Source of the DNA: Adiantum capillus-veneris
Taxonomy: Eukaryota; Streptophyta; Polypodiopsida; Polypodiales; Pteridaceae
DNA length: 64,000 bases
Reading direction: 5' to 3'
Assembly (NCBI GenBank): GCA_014529385.2
Contig: CM043942.1
Coordinates: 49,424,274-49,488,273 of the forward strand
Numbering within the stretch: the first letter of the stretch is position 1; the number at the start of each line of letters is the position of its first letter. The notes beneath the pieces are model-generated. The model searched no databases and was not told the DNA's origin. It saw nothing but the letters and a program-made list of their open reading frames with translations. Positions 21,891 to 33,055 of this stretch are shown piece by piece. A program made the position numbers and the translations under genes.

Positions 21891-21998
21891 TTATCCAATG
21901 ATGAAATATGGAAAGGAAAATATCGAAATTTCTCAGAGGAAACGTTGAGGTGTCCTTCCAGTGACTTGAATTTCTCTTTCCCTATTTCATCCTTGAGT

Positions 21999-22020
21999 GA
22001 GGGCACGACGACATGCCCTC
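21999..22020. repeat. R1 palindrome 4, second copy
   Basis: The core GGGCACGACGACATGCCC; counterpart of 18635-18656 with pairing partly eroded. Confidence 0.65.
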
Positions 22021-22376
22021 CCCAAGATTGTAGTTTTTCAATGTTAACTAGTTATTTTAATTCTTTTGGCTACCAAATTTAAATCTTTTTAGGATGGGAG
22101 ACAGCATGATAGTCATTCGATTGCTTCTAGTGTTGTGATCTAAAGATTGCTTTGTGGTGTTTGCAGTCTTGTGAGTCCATATTGTTCATCTAAGCAAATG
22201 AAGTGACCAAGAGTCTCAAAAAAGAAGGATATTCCAATAGGTAGTCAAATTTTGGGTGAAGTTAGTAATGAGGTGGAGACAAGTTTTAAAGATATAGAGG
22301 ATTTGGGTGAAGATGGAGAAAGTCAACCTAATCCAGAAGGTGTCACTTAGTGTGGTGATTTTGTTCCAGCTGAGCT

Positions 22377-22871
22377 TGTTCCTTAGGAACAAGCCCTTGC
22401 AATTGTGCCTTTTATGGTAAGGCCTGAGGTTGAGGTTGGTCAAGATGACAATAATGAAGCAGAGATCTACCCGAACAAAGGACAAGATATTTTGAATCAA
22501 TTACAATTGTTTAATTAGCTATCATGAGTGTCATTCTATCCCTCTTTGTAGGTTGATGCCTCATGCAAACGTTAGAGGACTCAGAAATGAAATGGGTGGT
22601 TTGAAGGCTGCTTTTGGCAAAGAGGGTTATGCCCCTAAAAAAGGTGCTTTTATTGTTCTATTGTGGACTTTTTCATGCCAAGGGTGCTTCATCTCAAAAG
22701 AAAAAACCTCCTAACATAGGATGTCTTCTCAACTATGCGTAGGATGTACGATCACCTACGTGTAGGATGTCTTGCTCTGCCTCCTCTGCTCTGCTCGCGC
22801 CTTCCCTGCCCTGCCCTGCTCGCATCTGCTCTACTCTGCTTACACTTTCCTTGCACTGCCCTGCATTGCCT

Positions 22872-22933
<62 letters not shown>

Positions 22934-23045
22934 TGAAATGAAATTTTATATTAAACGTCTTTAAATGCCAAAATGGCCTATGAGATCAAACCGATACAAT
23001 CTTGGTGGATCTAATACAATGTTTGGGTACAAAAATAAAATAAAG
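22377..23045. other. R1-adjacent decayed coding-like DNA and GA tract
   Basis: The frame extending from R1 ends near 22518. A possible continuation after CTTTGTAG at 22550 reads VRGLRNEMGGLKAAFGKEG, which I cannot assign. At 22715-22772 there are three half-sites of TAGGATGTCT, including CTACGTGTAGGATGTCT, the motif also found as full palindromes in Gy3. A (GA)n tract of about 57 bp lies at 22875-22931. G1c begins at 23046. Confidence 0.45.
22875..22931. repeat. (GA)n microsatellite
   Basis: Uninterrupted GA dinucleotides over about 57 bp. Confidence 0.95.
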
Positions 23046-23424
23046 TGTCATAATAATCATTATCTAATTCTCCTAAATGATTTTCTCATGTTAAACTAAT
23101 CATTTAATATGGGGAAGTGCCATGGGAGAAAAAGCTAGAATATTGGTTAAGTTAGCAGACCGGCCACAGTAGGGATCCAAAGGAGGGAAAATAGGGATCC
23201 AAAATGGGGGCCATGTGCAAAAGAGTTATGTGCAACAATGGGCTTAAAAGACCCTAAGGTTCATCCCATTAAGACTTCCAAAATGCTAAGGTTCCAAAAT
23301 TCAAAGGTTGTGTCCAAAGGTCAAACATTAGGGAAATTCGATGCTTTGTGTGTGCCCCAAAAGTCTTCATCCATCCCTACATAGGAGGGGGCGAGCCGTC
23401 CAAGTAGGGGATGAGAGAGAAGAT

Positions 23425-23438
23425 CACACACACACACA

Positions 23439-23491
<53 letters not shown>
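23425..23491 (+). repeat. (CA)n microsatellite inside LTR
   Basis: CA repeats with two interruptions. The equivalent site is much shorter in the G1e and G1f LTRs, so it expanded in this copy. Confidence 0.95.
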
Positions 23492-24532
23492 GGCTCCCTT
23501 TACACAAAGGGAATGAGGGACACATGTCAGCTCCCTAGCCTAGATGCCCACAAGGTGTACTCAAATCCTATTGGATGGCCTTGGAGGTGGACCAATGAGA
23601 AGTAGGCTAGAACAAATCTAGCTTAATTAATTTAAAACACTTAATTAAAGAAACAATGGGAATTAAGCTCTCTAGAAGACAATTGGATAGTCTCCTCCCA
23701 AGGGGTCCAATGAGCATTCAACAGCCCAATGGCTTGCTGATTCCTATTGGCCAGGAGGCAAAGGGGTCCAATGAGAGTTTACTTGGATTAAATAATTACC
23801 TAAAGCTCTCACAAAAGGGGAAAGGGGGACACATGTCAGAAGGCTTATCACTTGTGATGCCCTTAATTAGTCATGGCTAAGCTAGGGTCCAATAGATCTA
23901 GCAAGAGTAAAGGCTTAATTGTCATTGGCTAAGCCTAGGGAGGTCCAATAGGATGCTAGCATGAGTAATTAGCAAGGGGGTCAACCAAGAGAGAGAGGGG
24001 GCTGATTTTTGCAAGGCATTATCACACACACACTCACACAATCTCATGTGTGAAGCAAATAAGACTCTATCTCTCTCTCTCTCTCTCTTCTCAAGCTTTA
24101 ATGGAAAGCTTATCACCTACTCCAATCTTGTGAGAAGGGAGGCCTACATCAACAACTCTTGGATTTGTGATGCAAATCCAACCAAGAGCCAAGCTTCAAT
24201 GCATTCTCATCTCCTCTACCATGCTAATTACTATGCTAAGCTATGCTAATATGAGTGATTATGTGAGGAGATGTACATCTTTCTCGTAAGATTACTCCTT
24301 CTTCCTCTCAATCTACTCTCATACCCCCGCTAGCTCTCACCGTCTTCGAAGGTGTGTGAGGTCTTGGGTCTGAGACCATGAGGGAATTGATGTTGTGTTT
24401 GATAAGTGTTTTGCTTGGTGCATGAAGTTTCCATCTTCATTGCACTAGCTAGTATTGAAGGAACACAAAGAATTGTATTGGTAAATGTCTCTCTTGATGG
24501 GAGAAACCATAATACAAAGTCTTTTGGAGGGG

Positions 24533-24558
24533 GGACCGGCTCCATGTAAATCCGGTCC
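24533..24558 (+). promoter_or_regulatory. LTR hairpin GGACCGG/CCGGTCC, G1c
   Basis: A 7-base stem with a 12-base loop, about 200 bp before the LTR end. Confidence 0.55.
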
Positions 24559-24754
24559 TCAACTGTTGTCAATAGCTTAATTTCTCTCTCTTTTGAAGTA
24601 TTGTTCATGCTATCTAACAATGTGTTGTGCTTTTTGTTGCTCTCTCCACCCAAGCACTCTTGTTATTCGCATTAGGAATCTATTCTAATGAAATGCTCAC
24701 GATGTTCATGCTATTTTCCGCTACACACAAGTTACTAGGTCATTAAATGCTACA

Positions 24755-24767
24755 TTGGTATTAGAGC
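24755..24767 (+). promoter_or_regulatory. G1c primer-binding site, initiator tRNA-Met
   Basis: TTGGTATTAGAGC, one base off the TTGGTATCAGAGC seen in G1f. Confidence 0.85.
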
Positions 24768-24929
24768 ACAAGGTTTCTCTTTTCTTTCTCAAGAAGGGAG
24801 GTCCTCAAGCTAGCTATAAATGGTTGGTATTATTAATTGCATGTGAGTAAGTAGAATATGGATTTTTCAGCCTTGCAATGCGCTTGCCTTCATGCAGTTG
24901 ACGGGGCATCACCGTCGAGAGCTATGGTC

Positions 24930-24977
24930 TTAATAGTGGAGTCCTACGGGGCTTGCCTACAACTTAACCACTATTGA
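24930..24977 (+). promoter_or_regulatory. Conserved leader hairpin, G1c
   Basis: Arms UUAAUAGUGG and CCACUAUUGA (ten pairs including one U-G) enclose 28 nt, about 160 nt after the PBS. Confidence 0.55.
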
Positions 24978-25171
24978 TCTATTAGAAGCTTGACAGGAGC
25001 CGGTGCTGTTTTGGTGTTGAATGACCCTCTCTTCTATTCCTTGCAATTAATGGTATTCAAGCCATGGATACAGTAGCTTGAGTGATTTTTCTAAAGGGGT
25101 TAAGAGGAGTAGCAACTAGGGCTTGAAGTGCCAAAGTACACCAAAAAAGTTTACACCTAAAAGTTGTTAGA

Positions 25172-25946
25172 TTGGCTGACAATAGTAAAGGGAGTGAAAT
25201 TAATGTTGATAACTTTGATTTTGTTAATGAGCAGGCTACTAATGATGCCCCGATGCTTGTTAACTATCTTGTTTCTAGGCTTCAACAAGCCATGGGCAAT
25301 CCATTCCTCTAAAGTGAAGTGTAACGGCGGCTCTGTGCTCATGGGGTTCTCCAAGCTCCCCACCGTGACGACAGAACACCTAGGAAGCCTCCTGGTGAGA
25401 CTTCTAAAGAGGCCTCTCTCCGATTTGGGAAGAAGAAGAGGATCCATATGAAGGGCTCAAGAATTTACTTCTTGATGATGTATCTCCTTCCAAAGGGAAA
25501 CTCAAGAGCCTTCACCGAAGGAATGAGAAAGGAGTGAGTCTCCCGCCACCTCGATGGAGATGGCTCTACGAAGACGGCGGGCTAAACGCTCTCCATCCCC
25601 TCCAAAACGGAGAAGACCATCACACACTTCTCCACACCATAATTCAAAGAGGGATGACAAAAATCAAGAGAAGAAAAAGGTGAGAAAGAGGACACCCTCT
25701 TCTCCATCTTCTTCATCCTCTTCCTGTTATGAAAGTGTTGGTGAAGACAACGAAGATCAAGGCAATAAAAAGGGGAGAAAGAGGTCACCCTCTTCTCCAT
25801 CTTCCTCAAATTCTTCACCTTCTGAAGAAAGTGATGGTGCAACCTTTGAACCATCAAAAAGAAGAGTCCATAGGAAATCCTATGCCGCATGGAAGAGGTC
25901 GTCCAAGCTCAAGAAGTTCAAGGAGGGAGGAAAGAGCATCTCTTGA
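25172..25946 (+). pseudogene. Gag N-terminal region of G1c, start codon lost
   Basis: The gag start reads TTG at 25172 where other copies have ATG (frame ADNSKGSEINVDNFDF). Stops near 25312 and frameshifts follow. From 25554 a clear frame encodes the Arg/Ser-rich domain: RRRRAKRSPSPPKRRRPS, then two copies of a KKxRKRxPSSPSSS unit separated by an acidic spacer (YESVGEDNEDQG). It ends at a TGA at 25944 within KEGGKSIS. Confidence 0.85.
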
Positions 25947-25988
25947 GTCCTTACCTACGATGGCACCTTTGGTGCTACAGAAAAAGTC

Positions 25989-27818
25989 TTGGCCTTTATC
26001 CAACAATTTGATGAGGCGTTCGGAGATGAGGGCTTCACGGAGTCCTCTAAGCTACACCATGTAGCTATGCACTTTCAAAAGTCTGCCAGGCAATGGTGGT
26101 CTAGCCTACGGGCCAACGGTGAAGCTCAACAAACATGGAAAGCTTTAAGAGCTTCCATTATGAAGCAATTTTTGTCCACCGATGCCAAAGACAAAGTACT
26201 CACCGAATGGCAAATCTTGAAGCTCTCTCCCTATGAATCCATCCACAAATATGTAGACAAGTTTTGGCACCTACAACTCCAAGCCACTGTCTTCAAAAAG
26301 TTGGATTTTGGAGAGAAAAAGCAACAATTTTGTGCGGGCTTAACCGAAGAAATGGCGGAGTATGTCAACTCCCAAAGGCCATGCACCATATCGGCGGTAA
26401 TACACCATACTATGGTGGCCTCTCGAATCAATTTCCAAACAGGGGCTAAGAGGAATTCTAAGCCCTCGGAAAACAAGTGTTCCAATGAGCCTAAGGGGAA
26501 GGACAATGTCCAAAAGTCTCCTAAGGCCAATTCCAACAAAGCTAAAGAGAAGGGAGTTTACAAAGGCAAAAAAAAACTCTCCCCTGAAGAGCTTGAGCGT
26601 TATTGTAAGGATAACCAGTGTTTCAAGTGCGGCAAACAAGGGCATGCGTACCGCGCTTGTCCCCAAAAGAACACTCGCCATGAGCCTCCTAGAGCTACCT
26701 TGGTTGAAATCCAAGAGGAGGAAACTCACCACAAAGGATCTCCTCTATGCCATGCTTGGGGAAAGGTAAGAGAACATGATGCTTTTATTCTCTTTGACCC
26801 TTGTTCTACTCACAATTTTATATCTATAGAGTTGGCCACCAAGCCAGGCATACAAACCTATGAGATGGGAGATGTCCTACCCACAGAGGGTGATTTCAAG
26901 GGGCAAGAAGCTTCAGTTACTCCCTTAATTGGGAAATTGAGGCTCCATGTCCAAAGCTATGTGGACAAAGAGGACTTCTTTATCTCTCCTCTCAAGCATG
27001 AGGATGTAATCCTAGGGGCACCATGGTTTGATCGCCTAGCTGTCAATGTTAAATTTCCCGAAAGGAGAATCTACTTTAGGCTCAAGGGAAAAGATATGTA
27101 CATAGATGCTAAGCAAATGGGTAACACCATACCCAGTGTACAAAAGCAACCTTTCAATAATTCAATAAAGAGCTCTATTTTTGTGTACATGATTTTTGTT
27201 AAAGATTTTCAAAATGAACCTAATGCTTTAGCAAAAGAAAATAAAAGCAACCACAAAGAATTAGAGTTATCCAATTTTCTCAAGGGGTTTCAAGATGTAT
27301 TTATTAACAACATCCCTTGTGAAGTACCTCCTAAACGAGGCAATGATGACCATGCAATTGAACTTCTTCTAGGAAGTTCACCACATAACAAACCTCCTTA
27401 TAGAGTTTCTCAAGCTCAACAAGAGGAGATTATTTGGCAAGTGCATGAGTTAGTTGAGAAGGGCATGGTTAGGCCTAGCTCATCTCCGTTTTGCTCACCT
27501 GTGTTACTAGTGCAAAAGAAAGACGGCACATATCGTATGTGTGTCAACTACAGAGCACTAAATAGGATCACTATCAAGAATAGGTTTCCCGTTCCACGGG
27601 TAGAAGACCTATTTGATAAGCTACAAGGATCGATCTACTTCAGTAGGATTGACCTAAAAAGTGGCTATCATCAAATAAGGATAGTTGATCAAGGCATTGT
27701 AAAAACCACATTTTGCACTACGTTTGGTCTTTATGAATATATTGTCATACCTTTTGGCTTGACCAATGCACGAACCAGATTCAAGCGCTTGATGGAGAAG
27801 CTATTCAGGCCTCAATGA
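25989..27818 (+). pseudogene. G1c Gag capsid/nucleocapsid, protease and RT (open 609-codon piece)
   Basis: The longest open frame of the family in the window. Order: capsid-like region (KSARQWWSSLRANGEA, IHKYVDKFWHLQLQ); CCHC knuckle CFKCGKQGHAYRAC at 26619-26660; protease with FDPCSTHNFIS and EDVILGAPWFDRL; linker with NDDHAIELLLGSSPHNKPPY; then RT fingers and palm from VEKGMVRPSSSPFCSPVLL through FSRIDLKSGYH. The frame ends at a TGA at 27816, before the FFDD active site. In the protease, the residue after the catalytic Asp is Pro and the expected Gly is Cys, so activity is doubtful. Confidence 0.9.
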
Positions 27819-28838
27819 ACCTTCACTGGAGTATTCTTTGATGATATTATCATCTACTCTAATTCATTAGACGAACACAAGAAACACCTTTAGGTAATAT
27901 TTCAAGTTCTAAGAGAGAATAAACTTTATGTTAATAAAAAGAAAAGTGATTTTTTCTTGCAAGAGATTTAGTATTTAGGTCACATTATCTCTCAAGATGG
28001 CATCCAAATGGATCCATCAAAGTTAGAGGTAATAAAAGGATGGTCTAAACCAAGGAATCTTCATGAACTAAGAAGCTTTATAGGTATGGGTGCATACTAT
28101 AGACGCTTCATAGAAAAGTTCTCACAAATTGGGGGACCATTACATGACCTAACAAAGAAAAGCGTTAGGTATACATGGTCTGCTAAGGAGAACAATGCTT
28201 TCGAAAAGCTTAAAGAAAAGCATATCTCTCAACGTGTGCTTACACTACCGGATCTCTCAAAGCCATTTGAGGTCCAATGTGACGCTTGTGGTGATTGCCT
28301 TGGAGCTGTTTTGCTCCAAGAAGGGCACACCATAGGCTATGAAAGTCAAAGGCTCGACCCTGTTGAGCAAGCCCTAGGAATATATGAAAAGGAACTCCTC
28401 ACAGTTCTACATGCCTTAGACTCATGGAAGCACTATTTATGGGGGATTCCTTTCATTCTGCGAACGGATCACTAAAGTCTTAAGTACTTCATGACGCAGA
28501 CCAAGCTATCCGACAAAAAAATGAGGTGGGAAAATTTTCTTTCGCAATTTCATTTTCATATTGCTCACATTGCTGGCAAGCATAATCAAGTAGCCGATGC
28601 ACTCTCAAGACGACCGAGAGTGAATACAATTTCCATAGCAACTCACAATGATCTATCTTCTATGATAGATGAGTATGCTATTCATCCCAATTTTAGAGAT
28701 GTGATTTCAGCCCTTCCATTAGTGAAGAAAGAGGAACCATTTACTTTACAAGATGGTTATCTTCTCTATGGCAATAGACTATGAGTTACTAACTCACTCT
28801 ATGAGAAAGTAATATATGAATCTCATGCTCCTCCTTAT
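27819..28838 (+). pseudogene. G1c RT tail, RNase H and start of integrase, cut by Gy2
   Basis: RT continues after the stop with GVFFDDIIIYSNSL, then stops near 27892 and 27968. The connection and RNase H lie at 28008-28475 (FIGMGAYYRRF, CDACGDCLGAVLLQEG), with a TAA replacing the Gln of TDHQSL. The next frame at 28491-28784 has IAGKHNQVADALSRRP. Similarity ends at 28838 within the integrase zinc module (SHAPPY), where the Gy2 LTR begins four bases later. Confidence 0.85.
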
Positions 28839-28842
28839 CCGG

Positions 28843-30570
28843 TGTCGTGCCGTGGCACGTGCATAGTGGGAACGGAAGCTAAGCCCTACAATATTATGGA
28901 TTTTATGTCTATGTCTTAAGTGTGCATAAGTATATGCATTTTCTATTTAGCATGCAAAAAGCTAGTCGAAGTCTGTAGTGTCACTCTTGTTCGGAATGGG
29001 CTTCGTACTATGATCCCGGGCTTCTTTGTGAACCTCTTCTTGGAGCCATGATGAAATAAGCCTATAAAACATACCTCCTATCTACTAGGCATCCTAGGTG
29101 GCATATGACATGTGTAGCATGGCCAAAAGTGGCCTTAGTCATAATATACCCCATGAGGTGTCATTCTACACATAGTAGGTGCACTTTGGAGTGATTATGG
29201 ACCTAGAAAAATCCCTTAGAAAAGTGGTTACGAGTTTGTTTGATGTCATCCATGATGTATGCAAAGCTCTCTCTCAATTATTTATGAAGATATGTTATGC
29301 ACATGTTCCCACCATAGCTCAACAACTCTTGGAGGCTTAACCCTTGACATGTGGCGGCAAGGAGAAGATATTTGGAGAAAGATCTAGAAGAACCTCTAGA
29401 TATTTCTTGAAGAGAAAGATCTAGAAACTTTGAAGATAATTTCAAGATATTTTGAAAAGATAGACACTTGTCACACAAATCCCTTGGATATTTCTAAGCA
29501 AATATGTTCTTCAAGGGCAACTTCACCTATAAATAGAGCCTCTTGTCCCTCACTTGGGCATCAAGCAAACCATCAAGCAATCAAGCGCTCAAACAATCCC
29601 CACAATCAAGCAACTCTATCAAGCCATCACCCAACCTCCTAGCCATCTCCTTGAGTGAAACTTTCTCTCAATTTCAACCCAACACATCTTGAGCTTGGTA
29701 CCTCATGCCTCAAGCCTTCTATCTCCTCACTTGTAATACTCATACACTCTATGCAACCTTCTTTCATCGATAAAGATGCATTGTTGGTGGCTCGCAAACG
29801 GTGTTGGGTACTACTACTCATCTTCTACTTCATCAAGTTGGCTACAAGACCACAAAGTCTTGAGGTGTGCTTCACTTATTTGGCTTGAGCTTGTGTGGGT
29901 CGTTGTGTTGTTTGACTGCTTTCTAAACTTTCTTAGATGTATAAGCCCAATGGTGTAACCTTTCAACCCTTTCACTTTGTGCAAAATATTAGGATTAATT
30001 TTTGTATTAGCCATAAAATCCAGTTCCAACGGAGAATTGTGTTACTCTTTGGGCCGGAAAGACTGTGAGAAATTCTTCTTTCTCCACGTCCTCTTATTTT
30101 GCCACTATTAAGCTACTCTAATTCTTTCTATGTGCACATATTTATTCTCCTCTAGGGGTTGAGCCTTGCTTTCTTAATATTACTATGAACCAAGAAGACT
30201 TGTACACACGGCTCACTCCTATCACTAGGCAAAACATCTACATCTTTGTAAGCACTAAGTCACAATGTCAAAGAACCATTCGCAATCTATTTGGAGCACA
30301 ACGACTTGCTGCTATAAATGCATCAGTGAACCCTTTCATCTTACCTTGGATTAGATACGATCAAAGTCTTGATGTTTTCATCTTTGTTTTATTTGGAGGG
30401 TTTCACGTGTGCATATGTGTGTGTCTGCGTGTAAGATTCCAATGGCTACACACAATGTATTTGCTATAAACACTAAGCTTGCTTAAGTGAAAGCCTTCAC
30501 AGTTTCCCCACAAACCCTCACAGCTAGAGGTCCGGCGCCTTCCTGGCAAGACCGCCAACTCTTTAACACA
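28843..30570 (+). mobile_element. 5' LTR of a second gypsy element, Gy2
   Basis: A candidate LTR of about 1728 bp from TGTCGTGCCGTGGCACG to TTTAACACA, followed by a TGG-type PBS and a gag. The left edge coincides exactly with the break in G1c integrase, supporting insertion there. A TATA box lies at 29528. There is no second copy of this LTR in the window, so the ends rest on TG...CA termini and context. Confidence 0.7.
29528..29535 (+). promoter_or_regulatory. TATA box in Gy2 LTR
   Basis: TATAAATA within CACCTATAAATAGAGCC, a strong plant TATA context. Transcription would start about 30 bp downstream, in CT-rich sequence. Confidence 0.65.
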
Positions 30571-30575
30571 CTTTT

Positions 30576-30593
30576 TGGTGAACCCGACGTGAA
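30576..30593 (+). promoter_or_regulatory. Gy2 primer-binding site, tRNA unassigned
   Basis: TGGTGAACCCGACGTGAA follows the LTR after a short spacer. TGG complements a tRNA CCA end, but I could not assign the tRNA. Confidence 0.5.
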
Positions 30594-30637
30594 GTTTGTC
30601 AGGGTGAGTTAGTGGGGATCTGTAAGCTACTTCAACC

Positions 30638-32565
30638 ATGGGTGATCATCATCTGCAGCAGGAAGGTATGCCTTTTGATCCCACTACAATGCAAATGTTT
30701 CAAGCATTTGCCTTGTTTATGCAACAACAACATGCTACAGAAAGACGAGAAGTGTCAGCAACCAAAGCTATTCAAGAAGTGGTGCACAAAATGGATCAAT
30801 TTAATGGGAAAGATGTGACAAAGTATCTTCGTGGCTATGTAAAGGAGATGGAGTTGGATCGTGTGCCAGAAGATGAGATGCTCCAAAGCTTTGACCTTGT
30901 TGTGACTCCCGAGATTAGAGAGCTTGTGAGAGGAATCAAGAATGAGCATGGAAGAAATTGGGAGGAGTTCAAGCTAGCGATGAAGGAGGAGTATTTCATG
31001 GAGGACTCTGAGAGAGTAACAAAGAGAACTTTCCTGGAGTGGGTAGCCAAGCCGAAGGAGGGTATTCTCTCCAATAGAGCTACTCAGGGAGTTTGAGCGA
31101 TGATATGCTCAACTCACAAGGATAGAGAAGGCCACACTCGACTCAGAAAAGACAGAGCTCTTCTTACAAGAAATAGGAAAGGAGCTCCAGGAGCAATTGG
31201 AGCTACTTCTTGAGGACAAAGATGTTGAGCAGAGACTGAAGACAGATTGGAACGAAGTTGAAGCTGCTATTTTATTACTTGCCAAGCACCAAAGGAGACG
31301 GGATAAGATGGTTGTTGGTAGTGCACCATCTACCTCCACAGCTTCTGAAAAGATGGTAAAGCCTTGTTCCTTTATAATTCCAAAAGTTGATGACGCTGTA
31401 ATAGATGAGCTTGTGAAAGGTATGAGGGATTTAAAAGTAAAACTCACAAAGCTTGAAGAGAAAGGGCAACCATTGGCACCATCTTCAAGGCAAAAACAAC
31501 AACCTAAAGAAGGTTTTGTTCATAGATGCATATGGTGTGTCAGCACAGAGCATGCTAGGAGAGAATGTTCAGTGAAGCTTTGAGAAAAGATCTTGTCTTC
31601 TTCAAGGATGGGAAGATTCACTTAAGGGAGACAGGTTTACCCTTAAGGGCTAACTTTGGGAAAGGAAGAATGCAGAGTTTGGTAGAGGATATGGCCACTA
31701 CCCATGCCATCTCTGCATCCGAGGCATCTACTTACACAGTCAAGATTGAACCATTGAGGAGTTTTGAAGAAATTGGTAAGCTGTGGCCAAGCTGTGGCCA
31801 AGTGCTATGGAGCTAGCAAGGAAAGGGAAACTTACAAGAGAAGTCCTACATGAAGCAGGTGACTGTATTTCTTTAGAAACCGGATGGAATGACCCTGTGG
31901 ACTCCTTGTCAGTGCATGCCTATATTGCAAAATGCCAAAACAAAGAAGCGTTTCTGGAAGAAAAGCACAGGTGAGAGAGTGGTGACGAAGGACCATCAAA
32001 AAGAATTACTAAAAGAAGCGACACAATACCTCCTCGAGCGCTTCCGACACAGGAAGCACCCCCAACTGAAGAGACTATGGAAGAAAGTACAACTGGGAGG
32101 AAAAAGGAGTCATCAAAAGGTAAGCCTAAAACTCCAACTTATAAGTTACAGGCTGATATTGAGGCTGCGACAGACTTAAAGAAAGTTCTAGAAGAAAGAA
32201 TTTTGAATAGCAAAATAGAGTTTACCTTGGGGGAGGTCCTTGTCATAGCCAAGCGAAAGTTTCACAAGGAGATCATTGATATCATCAAGAGGAAGAGGCA
32301 AACTCTTGTTGACACCATTTGCCCGCAATCTGAAGGAGAAAGCTTAAAGACAGAGGTAATACAGGTGGAAGACAGAGAGCATGATGAGGATGTCGTAGGG
32401 TGCTACCATTCTTCTGGAAGAACAAAGCAAGTACAATTTTCAAATGAAATGAGGAGTACGAAGCCATTCCAAGAAGTCACTTTTCCAAGAATCATTGTGT
32501 TGGACGGATACGCCGCGACGGACGTCAGCACAGCGAGAACTCACCTAACATGTAATGTCAGCTAA
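30638..32565 (+). pseudogene. Gag of Gy2, truncated before protease
   Basis: ATG at 30638 (MGDHHLQQEGMPFDPTTMQM) opens a capsid-like region with FNGKDVTKYLRGYVKEME and IKNEHGRNWEEFKLAM. A one-base shift near 31070 moves it to the next frame (ELLREFER, YAQLTRIEKATLDSE), which is coiled-coil-like and rich in Glu/Lys. A CCHC knuckle, CIWCVSTEHARREC, lies near 31527-31568 and keeps all four ligands. More frameshifts follow. The last frame, 32077-32565, has TPTYKLQADIEAATD and EFTLGEVLVIAKRKFH, resembling the conserved Gag C-terminal block seen before protease in some gypsy families. The element stops before any protease motif. Confidence 0.7.
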
Positions 32566-33055
32566 GGACGAAGCTCGATCCGCAGGCACGTGGAAGCAAG
32601 CATAAGGTGTCAACCTACACTCGACCGACTCCTAACCAATTCCTATAGAGGTCTCTACCAATTGTCTAAGTCACAACCTTCAAGAGTGCAAGAGAGGAAA
32701 CTTCCTACAACGCTTTCTAGAGCCAAACACCCATCAAACAATCTCGAAACACCATGGAACTTGAAGGAGACCCTACTAATACCAATAGGTAACTCTCCCT
32801 AAGGTCTATGAACCAAAATCCCGACCCAAAACACCCGGTGCAAAAACACGTAGGATGTCTGACCGAAATCTGCAGGTCTTCGTTTCCGAAATCTAAAGTG
32901 CCTAATGTGTAGTTCTACTCAATGTGAACGTGTGGATATGCTGCAATGCAAAATCGAACAATGTATGCTCACCCAAACAACCGATGAAGCTCGTAGAAGG
33001 AGCTCACAAAGCCGGACCGTACGCGTGCAATGTTGGTATTGGCGCATAGCTCTAG
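32566..33055. other. Non-coding junction between Gy2 and Gy3
   Basis: No frame is supported. A half-site ACACGTAGGATGTCT at about 32848-32862 matches the Gy3 palindrome, so part of this stretch may be Gy3-family leader or LTR DNA. Confidence 0.4.

Larger units (their letters stand above)
21561..22376. repeat. Dispersed repeat R1, second copy
   Basis: Second R1 copy with the four palindromes at matching positions. After the shared GTTCCAGCTGAGC it continues with different sequence (LVP, EQALAIVPFMVRPEVEVG in one frame, with two stops) instead of the PPR segment. This shows the PPR part is not an intrinsic piece of R1. Confidence 0.75.
23046..24754 (+). mobile_element. 5' LTR of Gy1 copy G1c
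   Basis: A 1709-bp LTR from TGTCATAATAATC to AATGCTACA, directly followed by the PBS. It is longer than the G1e LTR (1586 bp), partly from an expanded (CA)n tract at 23425-23491. About ten CCAAT/ATTGG motifs lie at 23565-23950, and the GGACCGG hairpin is at 24533-24558. Its downstream LTR is not present because the element is interrupted at 28840. Confidence 0.9.

Noticed and set aside
22735-23605. Frames reading through (GA)n and (CA)n tracts
   Set aside because: Simple-sequence translations (RERERE, HTHTHT).
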